Below are positions 4,545 to 11,152 of a stretch of 19,760 nt of DNA, piece after piece. Source of the DNA: a bacterium (GTDB lineage: Bacteria > Patescibacteria > Paceibacteria > UBA9973). Where the stretch lies: the NCBI GenBank assembly GCA_021813235.1, contig JAKALG010000007.1:1-19760 (forward strand). Reading direction: 5' to 3'. Both the position numbers and the translations under genes were made by a program. Under the pieces are notes generated by a model. That model was not told the DNA's origin. It saw only the letters and a program-made list of their open reading frames with translations, and did not search any database. Each line of letters begins with the position of its first letter. Positions within the stretch are counted from its first letter, which is position 1.

Positions 4545-4553
4545 AGGTGCTTT
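4521..4553. terminator. Convergent (bidirectional) terminator
   Basis: AAAGCATCTC pairs with GAGGTGCTTT (4530-4539 with 4544-4553; ten pairs including one T-G) around the loop AATA. On the minus strand it is followed by GA and seven Ts, a good terminator for the metallopeptidase gene. On the plus strand the trailing ACTTTAT is weaker. The HNH stop codon spans the loop and stem. Confidence 0.75.
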
Positions 4554-5451
4554 ACTTTATCACCAAAGTAAATGGTTTTTTACCCATTATATTTTCAAAT
4601 GCTTTTATAGTGTTTCGTGAGTTTATTACATCAAGCAATCCGTCTTTATTTATGTCAAGTAGTCCATTTCCAAGAGCAATACAACCCAATAATTCATTTA
4701 CAAAATTAGCCGAGTGTATTCTTATTCCAGCACGATTTGGAACATTTTGTATTTCATAAGTGTATTTCATAAACTTCCAAGAAAAAGTATATTTAACTTG
4801 ATAAGTTCCAGTTGGAATACAAGATATATTTCGTTGATTATTTTTATATGGAAGTTCTAGTGTTTTGCAATTAAAATTTTTATATGTCAATACTCCGATT
4901 GTTTCAGTTCCATTATCTAAAGTGCGAGTCAAAATAACTGTTGGAGTTGAGTTAATAAACTGTTGAATTAAATGTAGATACCATTGATAACGAGGTAATT
5001 GGCTAAAAGCTGGGTCGTAGTTATGGGTCAAATCTGGCACATTATTCTTTGAAGCAAAATAGTGTGAAAGTTCATGTAGAAAAAATTCTGCAAAAACTTC
5101 AGAATAACCATTATACCAATTTTCTGGTATCTGCATATTTAATCCTGACATGGCTGGATTGGTTGGTTGTGGTTGTATCTTATTCCAATCAAAAACCAAA
5201 CAAGCTATTGTGTCCTCACTAAATACCATTCCTTGTTTTAATGCTTCTTGAAAAATCTCGGCAGGTACTACAATATAACCATTAGTATTTACTTCGTTTG
5301 AATTAGACTGGCTTGTAAATTGTTTGTCGGTTTTCTTTACAGTAAAATCTAAAGTAAGTCCAATACTTGAAGCATATTGTTTTACTAAGTAAATACCTTT
5401 ATTTAAAGCATCTCCGTTTAATACATTGTTTTTTAATAAAAATATTTTCAT
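4552..5451 (-). CDS. Metallopeptidase-like domain fused to DUF5675
   Basis: The N-terminal half (to about residue 165) contains FFLHELSHYF with the zinc-peptidase HExxH signature (H126, E127, H130) and a possible third ligand in LTHNYD (H143). From about 172 (ILTRTLDNGTETIGVL) the sequence follows the DUF5675 pattern: TLELP (197-201), CIPTGTYQV (211-219), and an IRIHSANF...GCIALG core (243-261). DUF5675 proteins are frequent in phage lysis regions and are suspected to act on peptidoglycan, but their chemistry is not settled. An insert, DINKDGLLDV, has the D-x-N-x-D-G-x-x-D spacing of a calcium-binding loop. The start codon overlaps the stop of the small membrane protein upstream (ATGA, 5448-5451). 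This last gene of the fibre operon is probably a virion- or lysis-associated cell-wall enzyme. Confidence 0.65.
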   Translation of the reverse strand: MKIFLLKNNVLNGDALNKGIYLVKQYASSIGLTLDFTVKKTDKQFTSQSNSNEVNTNGYIVVPAEIFQEALKQGMVFSEDTIACLVFDWNKIQPQPTNPAMSGLNMQIPENWYNGYSEVFAEFFLHELSHYFASKNNVPDLTHNYDPAFSQLPRYQWYLHLIQQFINSTPTVILTRTLDNGTETIGVLTYKNFNCKTLELPYKNNQRNISCIPTGTYQVKYTFSWKFMKYTYEIQNVPNRAGIRIHSANFVNELLGCIALGNGLLDINKDGLLDVINSRNTIKAFENIMGKKPFTLVIK

Positions 5452-5681
5452 TTAATGATTACAGTATAAATAAACGCTAAAAGAACGGAAGTAATTATAG
5501 TTCCAACCATTCCGTATATTATTTTTTCTGACAATTTTGAAGCATATCTTTTATCTGCCTTTTCAAATAATTTTTCTGGTAATTGGGCTATTGCAATTTC
5601 AATATGACTAACTGTTTCTTTTAGTTCGTCTATTTTTTCCATGATTTCTTTATTTATTTTTAATTGATAATCGTTTTCCAT
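5448..5681 (-). CDS. Small coiled-coil protein with C-terminal membrane helix (holin/XhlA-like)
   Basis: The 77-residue protein starts MENDYQLKINKEIMEKIDEL and has a coiled coil over about residues 5-45. A short linker containing DKRYASK leads to one hydrophobic helix (IIYGMVGTIITSVLLAFIYTVII) at the very C-terminus. This layout matches small phage accessory holins of the XhlA type, which place a cytoplasmic coiled coil next to the membrane and work with a holin and a lytic enzyme. Its stop overlaps the start of the metallopeptidase/DUF5675 gene, which supports a role in delivering that enzyme. The 65 bases upstream hold only an A8 run and no clear promoter, so it probably shares the fibre transcript. 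Confidence 0.6.
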   Translation of the reverse strand: MENDYQLKINKEIMEKIDELKETVSHIEIAIAQLPEKLFEKADKRYASKLSEKIIYGMVGTIITSVLLAFIYTVIIK

Positions 5682-5746
5682 TTTAGCATTAAATTATTTT
5701 TTTTACTATACTCTGTGTTGTCCATAATGATGATGTTGGGGTTTAA

Positions 5747-8335
5747 TTATGCTGTTCTAAATTGAATATATCCAGTAGTAGAAGTAATAGCAACAAGAAT
5801 AGTATCAGTTGTTGTCCCAGGACCAGATTGAACAGCAATTGAACCTGGAGTAGTTGCTCCATTACTTTTATATACCATTCCCGGAATCAACGATGAAAGA
5901 TTAGTAGCAATACTTCCTTGACCATAGATTGACACAGATGCACCCGCACTAGCATTAGAAACAACAAAACCCATCATATTCAATCCGAATAATGAACTTC
6001 TGCATTTATTTACCCCCGTTATTTGAAATCCAGCACCAGCATAATATGGTATTCTATTTTGTTGTGTCCAAGTTGCACTAGCATAATTTTGCATTCTTGT
6101 AAAAGAAAATAGAAAATCTTGATTATTATTTGAACTAACATAATAATTTGTATCACTTAATGCTCCATCTCTATTTAAAACCACCCAATACATAGTTCCG
6201 GCAGTAAGCGTAAAAGCACCTGCAAAAGTAACAGTTGTATCAACTAAAGAAGTAGTTAAACCAGTTCCCGCCACTGTGGCAGTAGCATTTGCATTTGCTA
6301 AAGTTCCACTAGGCAATCCAGCACTATCGGTTTCTATTCTGATAGTAATATTATCAGTAGGACTACCAACTTTTGCTAAATTCAAATTCATTGAAGAAAA
6401 CGAAACCCCATTTCCAACAACATTAAAAGCCGTTTTTTGATTATATAATGTAGATGTTCCAAACCAAGTAGTTCCCTGAGATCCCGCAGAATTAGGAGTA
6501 AAACTTATTGAAACAAAATCTCCAGCGGATAATGCTTCTAGGGCAGTGGATGTAATTGTTCCTCCTCCAGCCGGTGCAGAACTTACCCAATCTGTTCCAT
6601 TAGAAGTCAAAACATTTCCAGAAGTTCCTGGTGCTACACTTGGAACATTGTGGGAGTCTTTAAGGGCTTTAGCTGTTGCAAATTTAGCGTCATCTGTTCC
6701 TGTGTCTAATTCTGCACCTGTGGCTTTTACTGGAATATCAGAAGTTAAAGCTACTGTTCCTGTTGAAGCTGGGAATGTAATTGTATTAGTTCCAGCTACT
6801 GCTGTGGCTTTTAAAGTAAGTGTTCCTGAAGTTGCACCTGCGAGAATAAGTTTTCCATCATTAAATGTTTTTGCACCTGTTACTGTTTGGATTGAAGCAA
6901 GCACCATATCTCCTACACCTTTTGCATTTAATTGTGTTTGGATTGAAGAAGTTACTCCTTTTACATAAGAAAGTTCTGTAAGAGATGGGTAAGTTGCTAC
7001 TGTTAAACTTCCAAGAGTATTTGTTCCACTCCAATAAGCAATTTCATTAACACTTCCTGTGCCTGTTGCTACTGTTCCCGAAGATGGTAAAGTAAGTGAA
7101 GTCGCACCCGAAGTAGTTAAGGTAATGTTATTAGTTCCAAAGTTTATAATCTGTGCATCTGCTCCGATAAATGACAATGAATTAGCAACAGTTATTCTTT
7201 TACCAGTTGAAATACCAGTAGCGATATAGTGAATTTCCCAAGTTCCAGCAGCGGTAGAATTATCGGTGCAGATTAAATATAAATCTGTTGTAGCTGCCAT
7301 AGTCCATATAGTAGCACCACCATTTGTTTGAACTGTTATATTCCCAGTAGAAGTGTTAAGTATTCTGAATGAATGTCCTTTTGTAAGAGTTGTAGCATTT
7401 GGTAAAACCAATGTTTGATTTGCTACTCCAGTAAAGTTTTGTATTTCTGTAGAAGAAACTGTAAGGGTTGTAGTTCCTGCGGCAGTAGCAGTTGAAGTAT
7501 AACCTTCAATTAAGTTACTTCCAATTAAATTATGGGTAGCTAAGTTCAAATCAGTAGTTGCACCCGTGTAGGGAACATAAGAACTTAAATCGGAAGTTAA
7601 GGCAATAGTTCCAGTAGTGGCTGGAGCAGTTAAAACAATTCCAGTTCCTGCTACAGCATTTGGTTGGATAGTAACCGAACCAGAGGTATTTCCATAAAGT
7701 TTTAATTTCCCAAGAGTAGTAGCATTTAATCCAACACTAAAAGTTCCAGCGTCAAGTCTAGCTCCTTCATTAGCTGCCAAAGTTCCACCAGTAAAGAATT
7801 TAATCACCTTACCAGTAGTAGCAGTTCCTATTGCTAAACTTTCACTTTGGTTATAAATATATGCTTGATTAGCCCCAGCGATAGTGTAAAGTGGGTCTGT
7901 ATTCAAAGAAGAAGCGATACCAATATCTAACCAATTTGTGGTGTCAGTTGCATTGTCAGCATTTATAATAAAATCTGTTGAAGAAGCTGTACCATTACTC
8001 AAGTTTTGTAGATTTACTGCTAAATATCCAGCATAACTTTTTGTAGTATTAAAAATATTATTTGTTCCGACTGTGTATGTTGGTGTTCCACCACCTACTT
8101 TTAGAATTTTATTTGTATAATCAAAAGCAAGGTTTGAATCTGCTCCTAAAACACCACCACGATTATACTGAACCCAAGTATCTGAACCTGCTACTGGAAT
8201 GATACCTGTAACATCTGCTTTTATTCTGTGAGTAGTTGGGTCTACATAAATTGATACAGGAGTTACTCCATCTGTTGATGAAGTTCCGCCAATTACTGTT
8301 ACTCTATTTGCATCACGAGGAAGACTTATTGTCAT
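5747..8335 (-). CDS. Tail fibre / receptor-binding protein, 862 aa
   Basis: The N-terminus (residues 5-40, PRDANRVTVIGGTSSTDG...THRIK) is an anchor-type module shared with the adjacent 91-residue protein. The long Thr/Ser/Gly/Ala-rich body contains beta-strand segments typical of trimeric fibres, including two related blocks of about 42 residues (209-250 and 493-534, each running from GKL to ALTSD). ELSYVKGVTSSIQTQLNAK (about 454-472) is a motif common in fibre proteins. A domain from about 600 (SISFTPNSAGSQGT...DNITIRIETDSAGLPSGT...YWVVL) resembles carbohydrate-binding jelly-roll modules found on phage tails and surface proteins. No catalytic site or intramolecular chaperone is evident. It is the main candidate for host recognition. 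It follows the anchor gene by 4 bases and precedes the membrane/metallopeptidase pair. Confidence 0.8.
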   Translation of the reverse strand: MTISLPRDANRVTVIGGTSSTDGVTPVSIYVDPTTHRIKADVTGIIPVAGSDTWVQYNRGGVLGADSNLAFDYTNKILKVGGGTPTYTVGTNNIFNTTKSYAGYLAVNLQNLSNGTASSTDFIINADNATDTTNWLDIGIASSLNTDPLYTIAGANQAYIYNQSESLAIGTATTGKVIKFFTGGTLAANEGARLDAGTFSVGLNATTLGKLKLYGNTSGSVTIQPNAVAGTGIVLTAPATTGTIALTSDLSSYVPYTGATTDLNLATHNLIGSNLIEGYTSTATAAGTTTLTVSSTEIQNFTGVANQTLVLPNATTLTKGHSFRILNTSTGNITVQTNGGATIWTMAATTDLYLICTDNSTAAGTWEIHYIATGISTGKRITVANSLSFIGADAQIINFGTNNITLTTSGATSLTLPSSGTVATGTGSVNEIAYWSGTNTLGSLTVATYPSLTELSYVKGVTSSIQTQLNAKGVGDMVLASIQTVTGAKTFNDGKLILAGATSGTLTLKATAVAGTNTITFPASTGTVALTSDIPVKATGAELDTGTDDAKFATAKALKDSHNVPSVAPGTSGNVLTSNGTDWVSSAPAGGGTITSTALEALSAGDFVSISFTPNSAGSQGTTWFGTSTLYNQKTAFNVVGNGVSFSSMNLNLAKVGSPTDNITIRIETDSAGLPSGTLANANATATVAGTGLTTSLVDTTVTFAGAFTLTAGTMYWVVLNRDGALSDTNYYVSSNNNQDFLFSFTRMQNYASATWTQQNRIPYYAGAGFQITGVNKCRSSLFGLNMMGFVVSNASAGASVSIYGQGSIATNLSSLIPGMVYKSNGATTPGSIAVQSGPGTTTDTILVAITSTTGYIQFRTA

Positions 8336-8339
8336 AAAA

Positions 8340-8615
8340 TTATGTTATATCTATTAAAACTTCTCCACTTGAATTAACTGCTATATATATAGGGGTGATA
8401 CCATCTGCACTACTTACTCCCCAAATTACTGTTTTTCTATTAGCATCTCTTTGAGCAGTAGTAGAAGTAAAACTACTCCCAGTAGTTGCACTGGCAGTTT
8501 TTATAGCATGAGTGGAAGGATTTGCATAAATAGGAACAACAGTTTGACCATCTGTGTCAAGAGTACCTGCTATCATCTGCTGTCTATTAGCATCAAGGGG
8601 TATTGAAACTACCAT
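8340..8615 (-). CDS. Small fibre-anchor protein: two copies of the DANR module, 91 aa
   Basis: The protein is almost entirely two tandem copies of a module of about 35 residues. The first is PLDANRQQMIAGTLDTDG with PIYANPSTHAIK; the second is RDANRKTVIWGVSSADG with PIYIAVNSSGEVLID. The same module opens the 862-residue fibre immediately downstream. A likely role is a virion docking piece or adaptor that brings fibres to the tail, since fibre N-termini usually bind the particle. The start is 29 bases after the first copy of the late element TTTCCCCCTATAAA, making it the first gene of operon iii. No Shine-Dalgarno is apparent apart from a distant AGGA. Confidence 0.65.
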   Translation of the reverse strand: MVVSIPLDANRQQMIAGTLDTDGQTVVPIYANPSTHAIKTASATTGSSFTSTTAQRDANRKTVIWGVSSADGITPIYIAVNSSGEVLIDIT

Positions 8616-8629
8616 TATTTAATTATGTC

Positions 8630-8983
8630 CTAGAATATAGATTTTTTATAGGGGGAAAGAGTTTTAAGATAGTCTGCATAAGACTTTCCAGTATTTATTC
8701 GTTCTCCATCTACAATAGTCCAATTTGAGATTCTTTCGGGATATAATTCTTCTATTATTTTCTTTATTATACGTTTAGGATTATATATTTCAGGGGATTT
8801 ATCATTTCGGATAAATACTGTCTTGACAGGAAAGATTTGATATTTTCTGCATTGATAACGAAGAGTAGTTCTATCACAATTATACAATTCTGACAAAAAG
8901 TCAAACGAAAAACCTGCTCTTCTTAATGCAAGCATTTCTAAAAGTTTCTCTGGGTTTTTAGAAAAGATATACACTTTTGACAT
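8630..8983 (-). CDS. Helix-turn-helix DNA-binding protein, 117 aa
   Basis: Residues about 14-48 read LLEMLALRRAGFSFDFLSEL then YNCDRTTLRYQCRKYQI, a classic helix-turn-helix in which the second helix contains the TTLRYQCRKY recognition-like segment. The remainder (IIKKIIEELYPERISNW...NTGKSYADYLKTLSPYKK) is helical and basic. It resembles small phage regulators or resolvase-type HTH domains; a small-terminase-like role cannot be excluded. It has its own extended -10 promoter, placed so that the mRNA would begin at or next to the ATG (leaderless). Its last codons overlap the late element that precedes the fibre operon. A role in controlling late genes is an inference from that location. Confidence 0.65.
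   Translation of the reverse strand: MSKVYIFSKNPEKLLEMLALRRAGFSFDFLSELYNCDRTTLRYQCRKYQIFPVKTVFIRNDKSPEIYNPKRIIKKIIEELYPERISNWTIVDGERINTGKSYADYLKTLSPYKKSIF
8642..8658 (-). promoter_or_regulatory. Late element copy 1 (TTTCCCCCTATAAA)
   Basis: The minus strand reads TTTCCCCCTATAAAAAA, ending 29 bases (14-base core) before the ATG of the fibre-anchor gene at 8615. It lies inside the last codons of the HTH gene. The 17-base form is identical to copy 2. There is no -35 consensus upstream. Confidence 0.65.
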
Positions 8984-9012
8984 TTGACTTATTATAGCAC
9001 AAGATATATAAT
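8984..9012 (+). promoter_or_regulatory. Sigma-70 promoter TTGACT-N17-TATAAT (plus strand)
   Basis: TTGACT (8984-8989) and a perfect TATAAT (9007-9012) are separated by exactly 17 bases. The predicted start is at about 9019, the A of an ATG. It overlaps the minus-strand promoter of the HTH gene, so the two probably compete. Confidence 0.6.
8991..8999 (-). promoter_or_regulatory. Extended -10 promoter (TGCTATAAT) of the HTH gene
   Basis: The minus strand reads TGCTATAAT, the same extended -10 found before the holin unit. The expected start at about 8984 is one base from the ATG at 8983, implying a leaderless transcript. No clear -35 box is visible. Confidence 0.6.
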
Positions 9013-9018
9013 TTGTAT

Positions 9019-9096
9019 ATGATTTGGTTTATTATAATTTGTGTTATTCTAGGAATAATAACTAAAGGTGGAACTATTGAAGACCTCCTCGGTTAA
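9019..9096 (+). CDS. Possible 25-aa membrane peptide, leaderless, plus strand
   Basis: ATG at 9019 opens a short frame, MIWFIIICVILGIITKGGTI plus EDLLG, ending with TAA. It consists of one strongly hydrophobic helix (residues 2-14) and a short polar tail. The start coincides with the predicted transcription start of a near-consensus promoter, and no Shine-Dalgarno exists, so translation would be leaderless. Its last 23 bases overlap the 3' end of the opposing 690-residue gene. A peptide this short can arise by chance in AT-rich DNA; the promoter alignment is what makes it worth listing. Confidence 0.35.
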   Translation: MIWFIIICVILGIITKGGTIEDLLG

Positions 9097-11146
9097 ATCT
9101 ATTATTTATGTTTCCAGTCATTACTGCTGGAGTAGCAAATTTATTCAAAAGTGTCATAAGTTTATTTGTTCCTTGTAATCCTAAACCTAATGCTCTCACA
9201 AATTCTCCTACTATTCTAGGAGAAGTTGTTATTGCTAATCCCAATAATGGTAAAATTCCTCCAGGATGTAAAATTGCTGTGGTTGCACCTATTCCTCCTT
9301 CCAACACACCTGCTAATCCTCTTGGCATAATTGAACTTAATCTTTGTCCTGCTATTTTACTTAGTAACTGTCCTCCTGTATCTTGGTCTAATCCTAAAAT
9401 TACTTGTTTTCTAAATTCATTATTTTTTAATGCACTCGTTAATTTTTTGAAGGAAGTTTCTACAGAAGCATTATCTCCTAATGAAAGTGCTTTTTGTATT
9501 TCAGATATACTATCAGACATTTCAGCATAATTTTTCATACCAGTAGTATAGCCAGGAGCATTTTCTAATACATTTTTAGTAGATTGTTTTACACCAGTAA
9601 TAAATGCCCTTATGTCACTATTGGGAGAATAATAGTTTCCAATTCTTCTTTTAAGAGTATCGATGCCTATTGCTGTTCTGTCACCAGGTTGGTTTCCCCA
9701 ATTTTTAATATCATTATAAATATTTTCTATTTTAGTTGCATCTGAACCTTCCCCTATTGCAGAACGACTAAAATTCAAAGTTCCATCAGCATTTTTTGTT
9801 ATACCAAAATCTTTCAATTTTTGTTCTACTTGTCTAACTATAGGAGAAATATCAAAAGTAGTAGTATCTGTTTTTAATCCTGATATCATATTTCTATAAT
9901 TTTGATTTCTTGTGTTTATAACATCTCCTAATGCACTTCTGGCTTGATTTACTAATTCTTCAGGAGTTGTATTTCCTCTTAATGCTTGTGTAAATGCTTT
10001 CATAGCATCTCCACCCTCTGTAGATGCTTGTAATCCCTGTCTAATTGGGTCATATCCTACTCCAGTTTCTAAACCCAAAGTTTGTCCTGCTAATTTTGGT
10101 AAAATTCCCATTGTGGATTTTATAGTTCCCACTATGGGTTGGGCGATAGATGTAAGTCCCCTATTTAATGTTCCACTTATTTGTCCTTCTCCAACCTTTG
10201 GCATTACATTTAATCCAGTTTGTCCAAAAGTTCTAGCACTTGTTTCAGCAGCATTTTTAGCTATATCTATACCAGTAGTTCCGAGTGCTTTGTCGGCTAA
10301 AGTTGCTCCTCCTTCTAAAATGGCTAATATATCACTTCCTACCCCAACAGGGTCATTGGTTGCACTTCTTTGTGCATTTTCAAGAGAACCATATCTATCA
10401 TAAAGAGCTTTTTTAAGAGCATCAAAAGTCTGAGTATGAACATCACTAGATTGTCCACCTGTAAGTTTATTCCAACCTTCTTCTATTCCCCCAGCAAAAG
10501 CATTTCCAATTCCTTCAACTGTTTTTATCGGATGTGTAACTGCACTAAATAATCCTCCCGCTAAATTAAATAATGAAGATGGGACATTTCCAACAGCTTT
10601 TAATCCTGCTGTTAATGGAGTATCTGTTTGAGAAGCTGGAAAAGATGCTCCATAAGTATCAGTAGTTCCTTGTGTTTCTTGTGAAACATCTTGAGGAGTT
10701 TGTTGCAATTTTTGTGAAGTTTGAAGAAATGCTTGTTCTCTTTGTGGACTATTATGTTTATATAGTCCAGTAGTTTTGTCTTTACTAGCACCATTCCACA
10801 GAGCATCTATTTCAGTAGGTGTTCTTCCTTGGTCTTTATAGGATTTAATCTGTTGATATGCAACATAATCTTGATTAGCTGGTGTCATTGGAGCATTAGG
10901 GTCTTTCAAAAATTGTGCTGCGGCATTTTTCCAATGACTAGGCAATTCTCCTGGTTTCAGTGGTTTTCCATCATTATTCCATTGATAAGCCCCAGCAGAA
11001 GCACCCCCATCACCACTACGATTATTATAATCTCCACCTTCAAGAGTTTTTATAACCTTCATCAAACCTGACACACTAGCATCAGGATTAGATTCTCCCG
11101 ACATTGTTGGTTCATCAATTTGTTGTCCACTTGATAATGTAAGCAT
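9074..11146 (-). CDS. Internal/ejected virion protein with N-terminal lysozyme-like domain, 690 aa
   Basis: Residues about 27-125 look like a transglycosylase/lysozyme domain: KTLEGGDYN with the likely catalytic Glu36, SAGAYQ (50-55), QDYVAYQQI (92-100) and DALWNGA (114-120), the W-N-x-G end of SLT-type domains. The rest (about 140-690) is long, helical and Gly/Thr/Gln-rich, with hydrophobic patches near 190-225 and a membrane-like stretch around 610-660 (TTAILHPGGILPLLGLAITT). This architecture fits phage ejection proteins that locally open peptidoglycan and help form the DNA channel at infection. It follows the LysM protein by 6 bases, suggesting both belong to the same entry complex. It is the last gene of operon ii; no terminator hairpin is visible after it. 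Confidence 0.7.
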   Translation of the reverse strand: MLTLSSGQQIDEPTMSGESNPDASVSGLMKVIKTLEGGDYNNRSGDGGASAGAYQWNNDGKPLKPGELPSHWKNAAAQFLKDPNAPMTPANQDYVAYQQIKSYKDQGRTPTEIDALWNGASKDKTTGLYKHNSPQREQAFLQTSQKLQQTPQDVSQETQGTTDTYGASFPASQTDTPLTAGLKAVGNVPSSLFNLAGGLFSAVTHPIKTVEGIGNAFAGGIEEGWNKLTGGQSSDVHTQTFDALKKALYDRYGSLENAQRSATNDPVGVGSDILAILEGGATLADKALGTTGIDIAKNAAETSARTFGQTGLNVMPKVGEGQISGTLNRGLTSIAQPIVGTIKSTMGILPKLAGQTLGLETGVGYDPIRQGLQASTEGGDAMKAFTQALRGNTTPEELVNQARSALGDVINTRNQNYRNMISGLKTDTTTFDISPIVRQVEQKLKDFGITKNADGTLNFSRSAIGEGSDATKIENIYNDIKNWGNQPGDRTAIGIDTLKRRIGNYYSPNSDIRAFITGVKQSTKNVLENAPGYTTGMKNYAEMSDSISEIQKALSLGDNASVETSFKKLTSALKNNEFRKQVILGLDQDTGGQLLSKIAGQRLSSIMPRGLAGVLEGGIGATTAILHPGGILPLLGLAITTSPRIVGEFVRALGLGLQGTNKLMTLLNKFATPAVMTGNINNRFNRGGLQ

Positions 11147-11152
11147 AATTTT

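Noticed and set aside
4547..4759. 70-codon plus-strand frame opposite the metallopeptidase gene
   Set aside because: It lies beyond the terminator, has no Shine-Dalgarno, and is the antisense of the well-supported DUF5675 domain.
5684..5749. 21-codon minus-strand frame (MDNTEYSKK...) before the small membrane protein, with an A8 run
   Set aside because: Too short, no promoter or ribosome-binding site, and out of frame with the following gene; no protein-like feature.
6546..6968. 140-codon plus-strand frame inside the fibre gene
   Set aside because: It is the mirror of a repetitive Thr/Ala/Val-rich fibre segment; long antisense frames are expected from such codon composition. The same applies to the plus-strand frames at 9108-9530 and 10113-10403.
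5747..8335. CRISPR-like or tandem DNA repeats in the fibre gene
   Set aside because: The repetition is at the protein level (Thr/Gly/Ala strand motifs, related blocks of about 42 residues); no regularly spaced identical DNA repeats are present.
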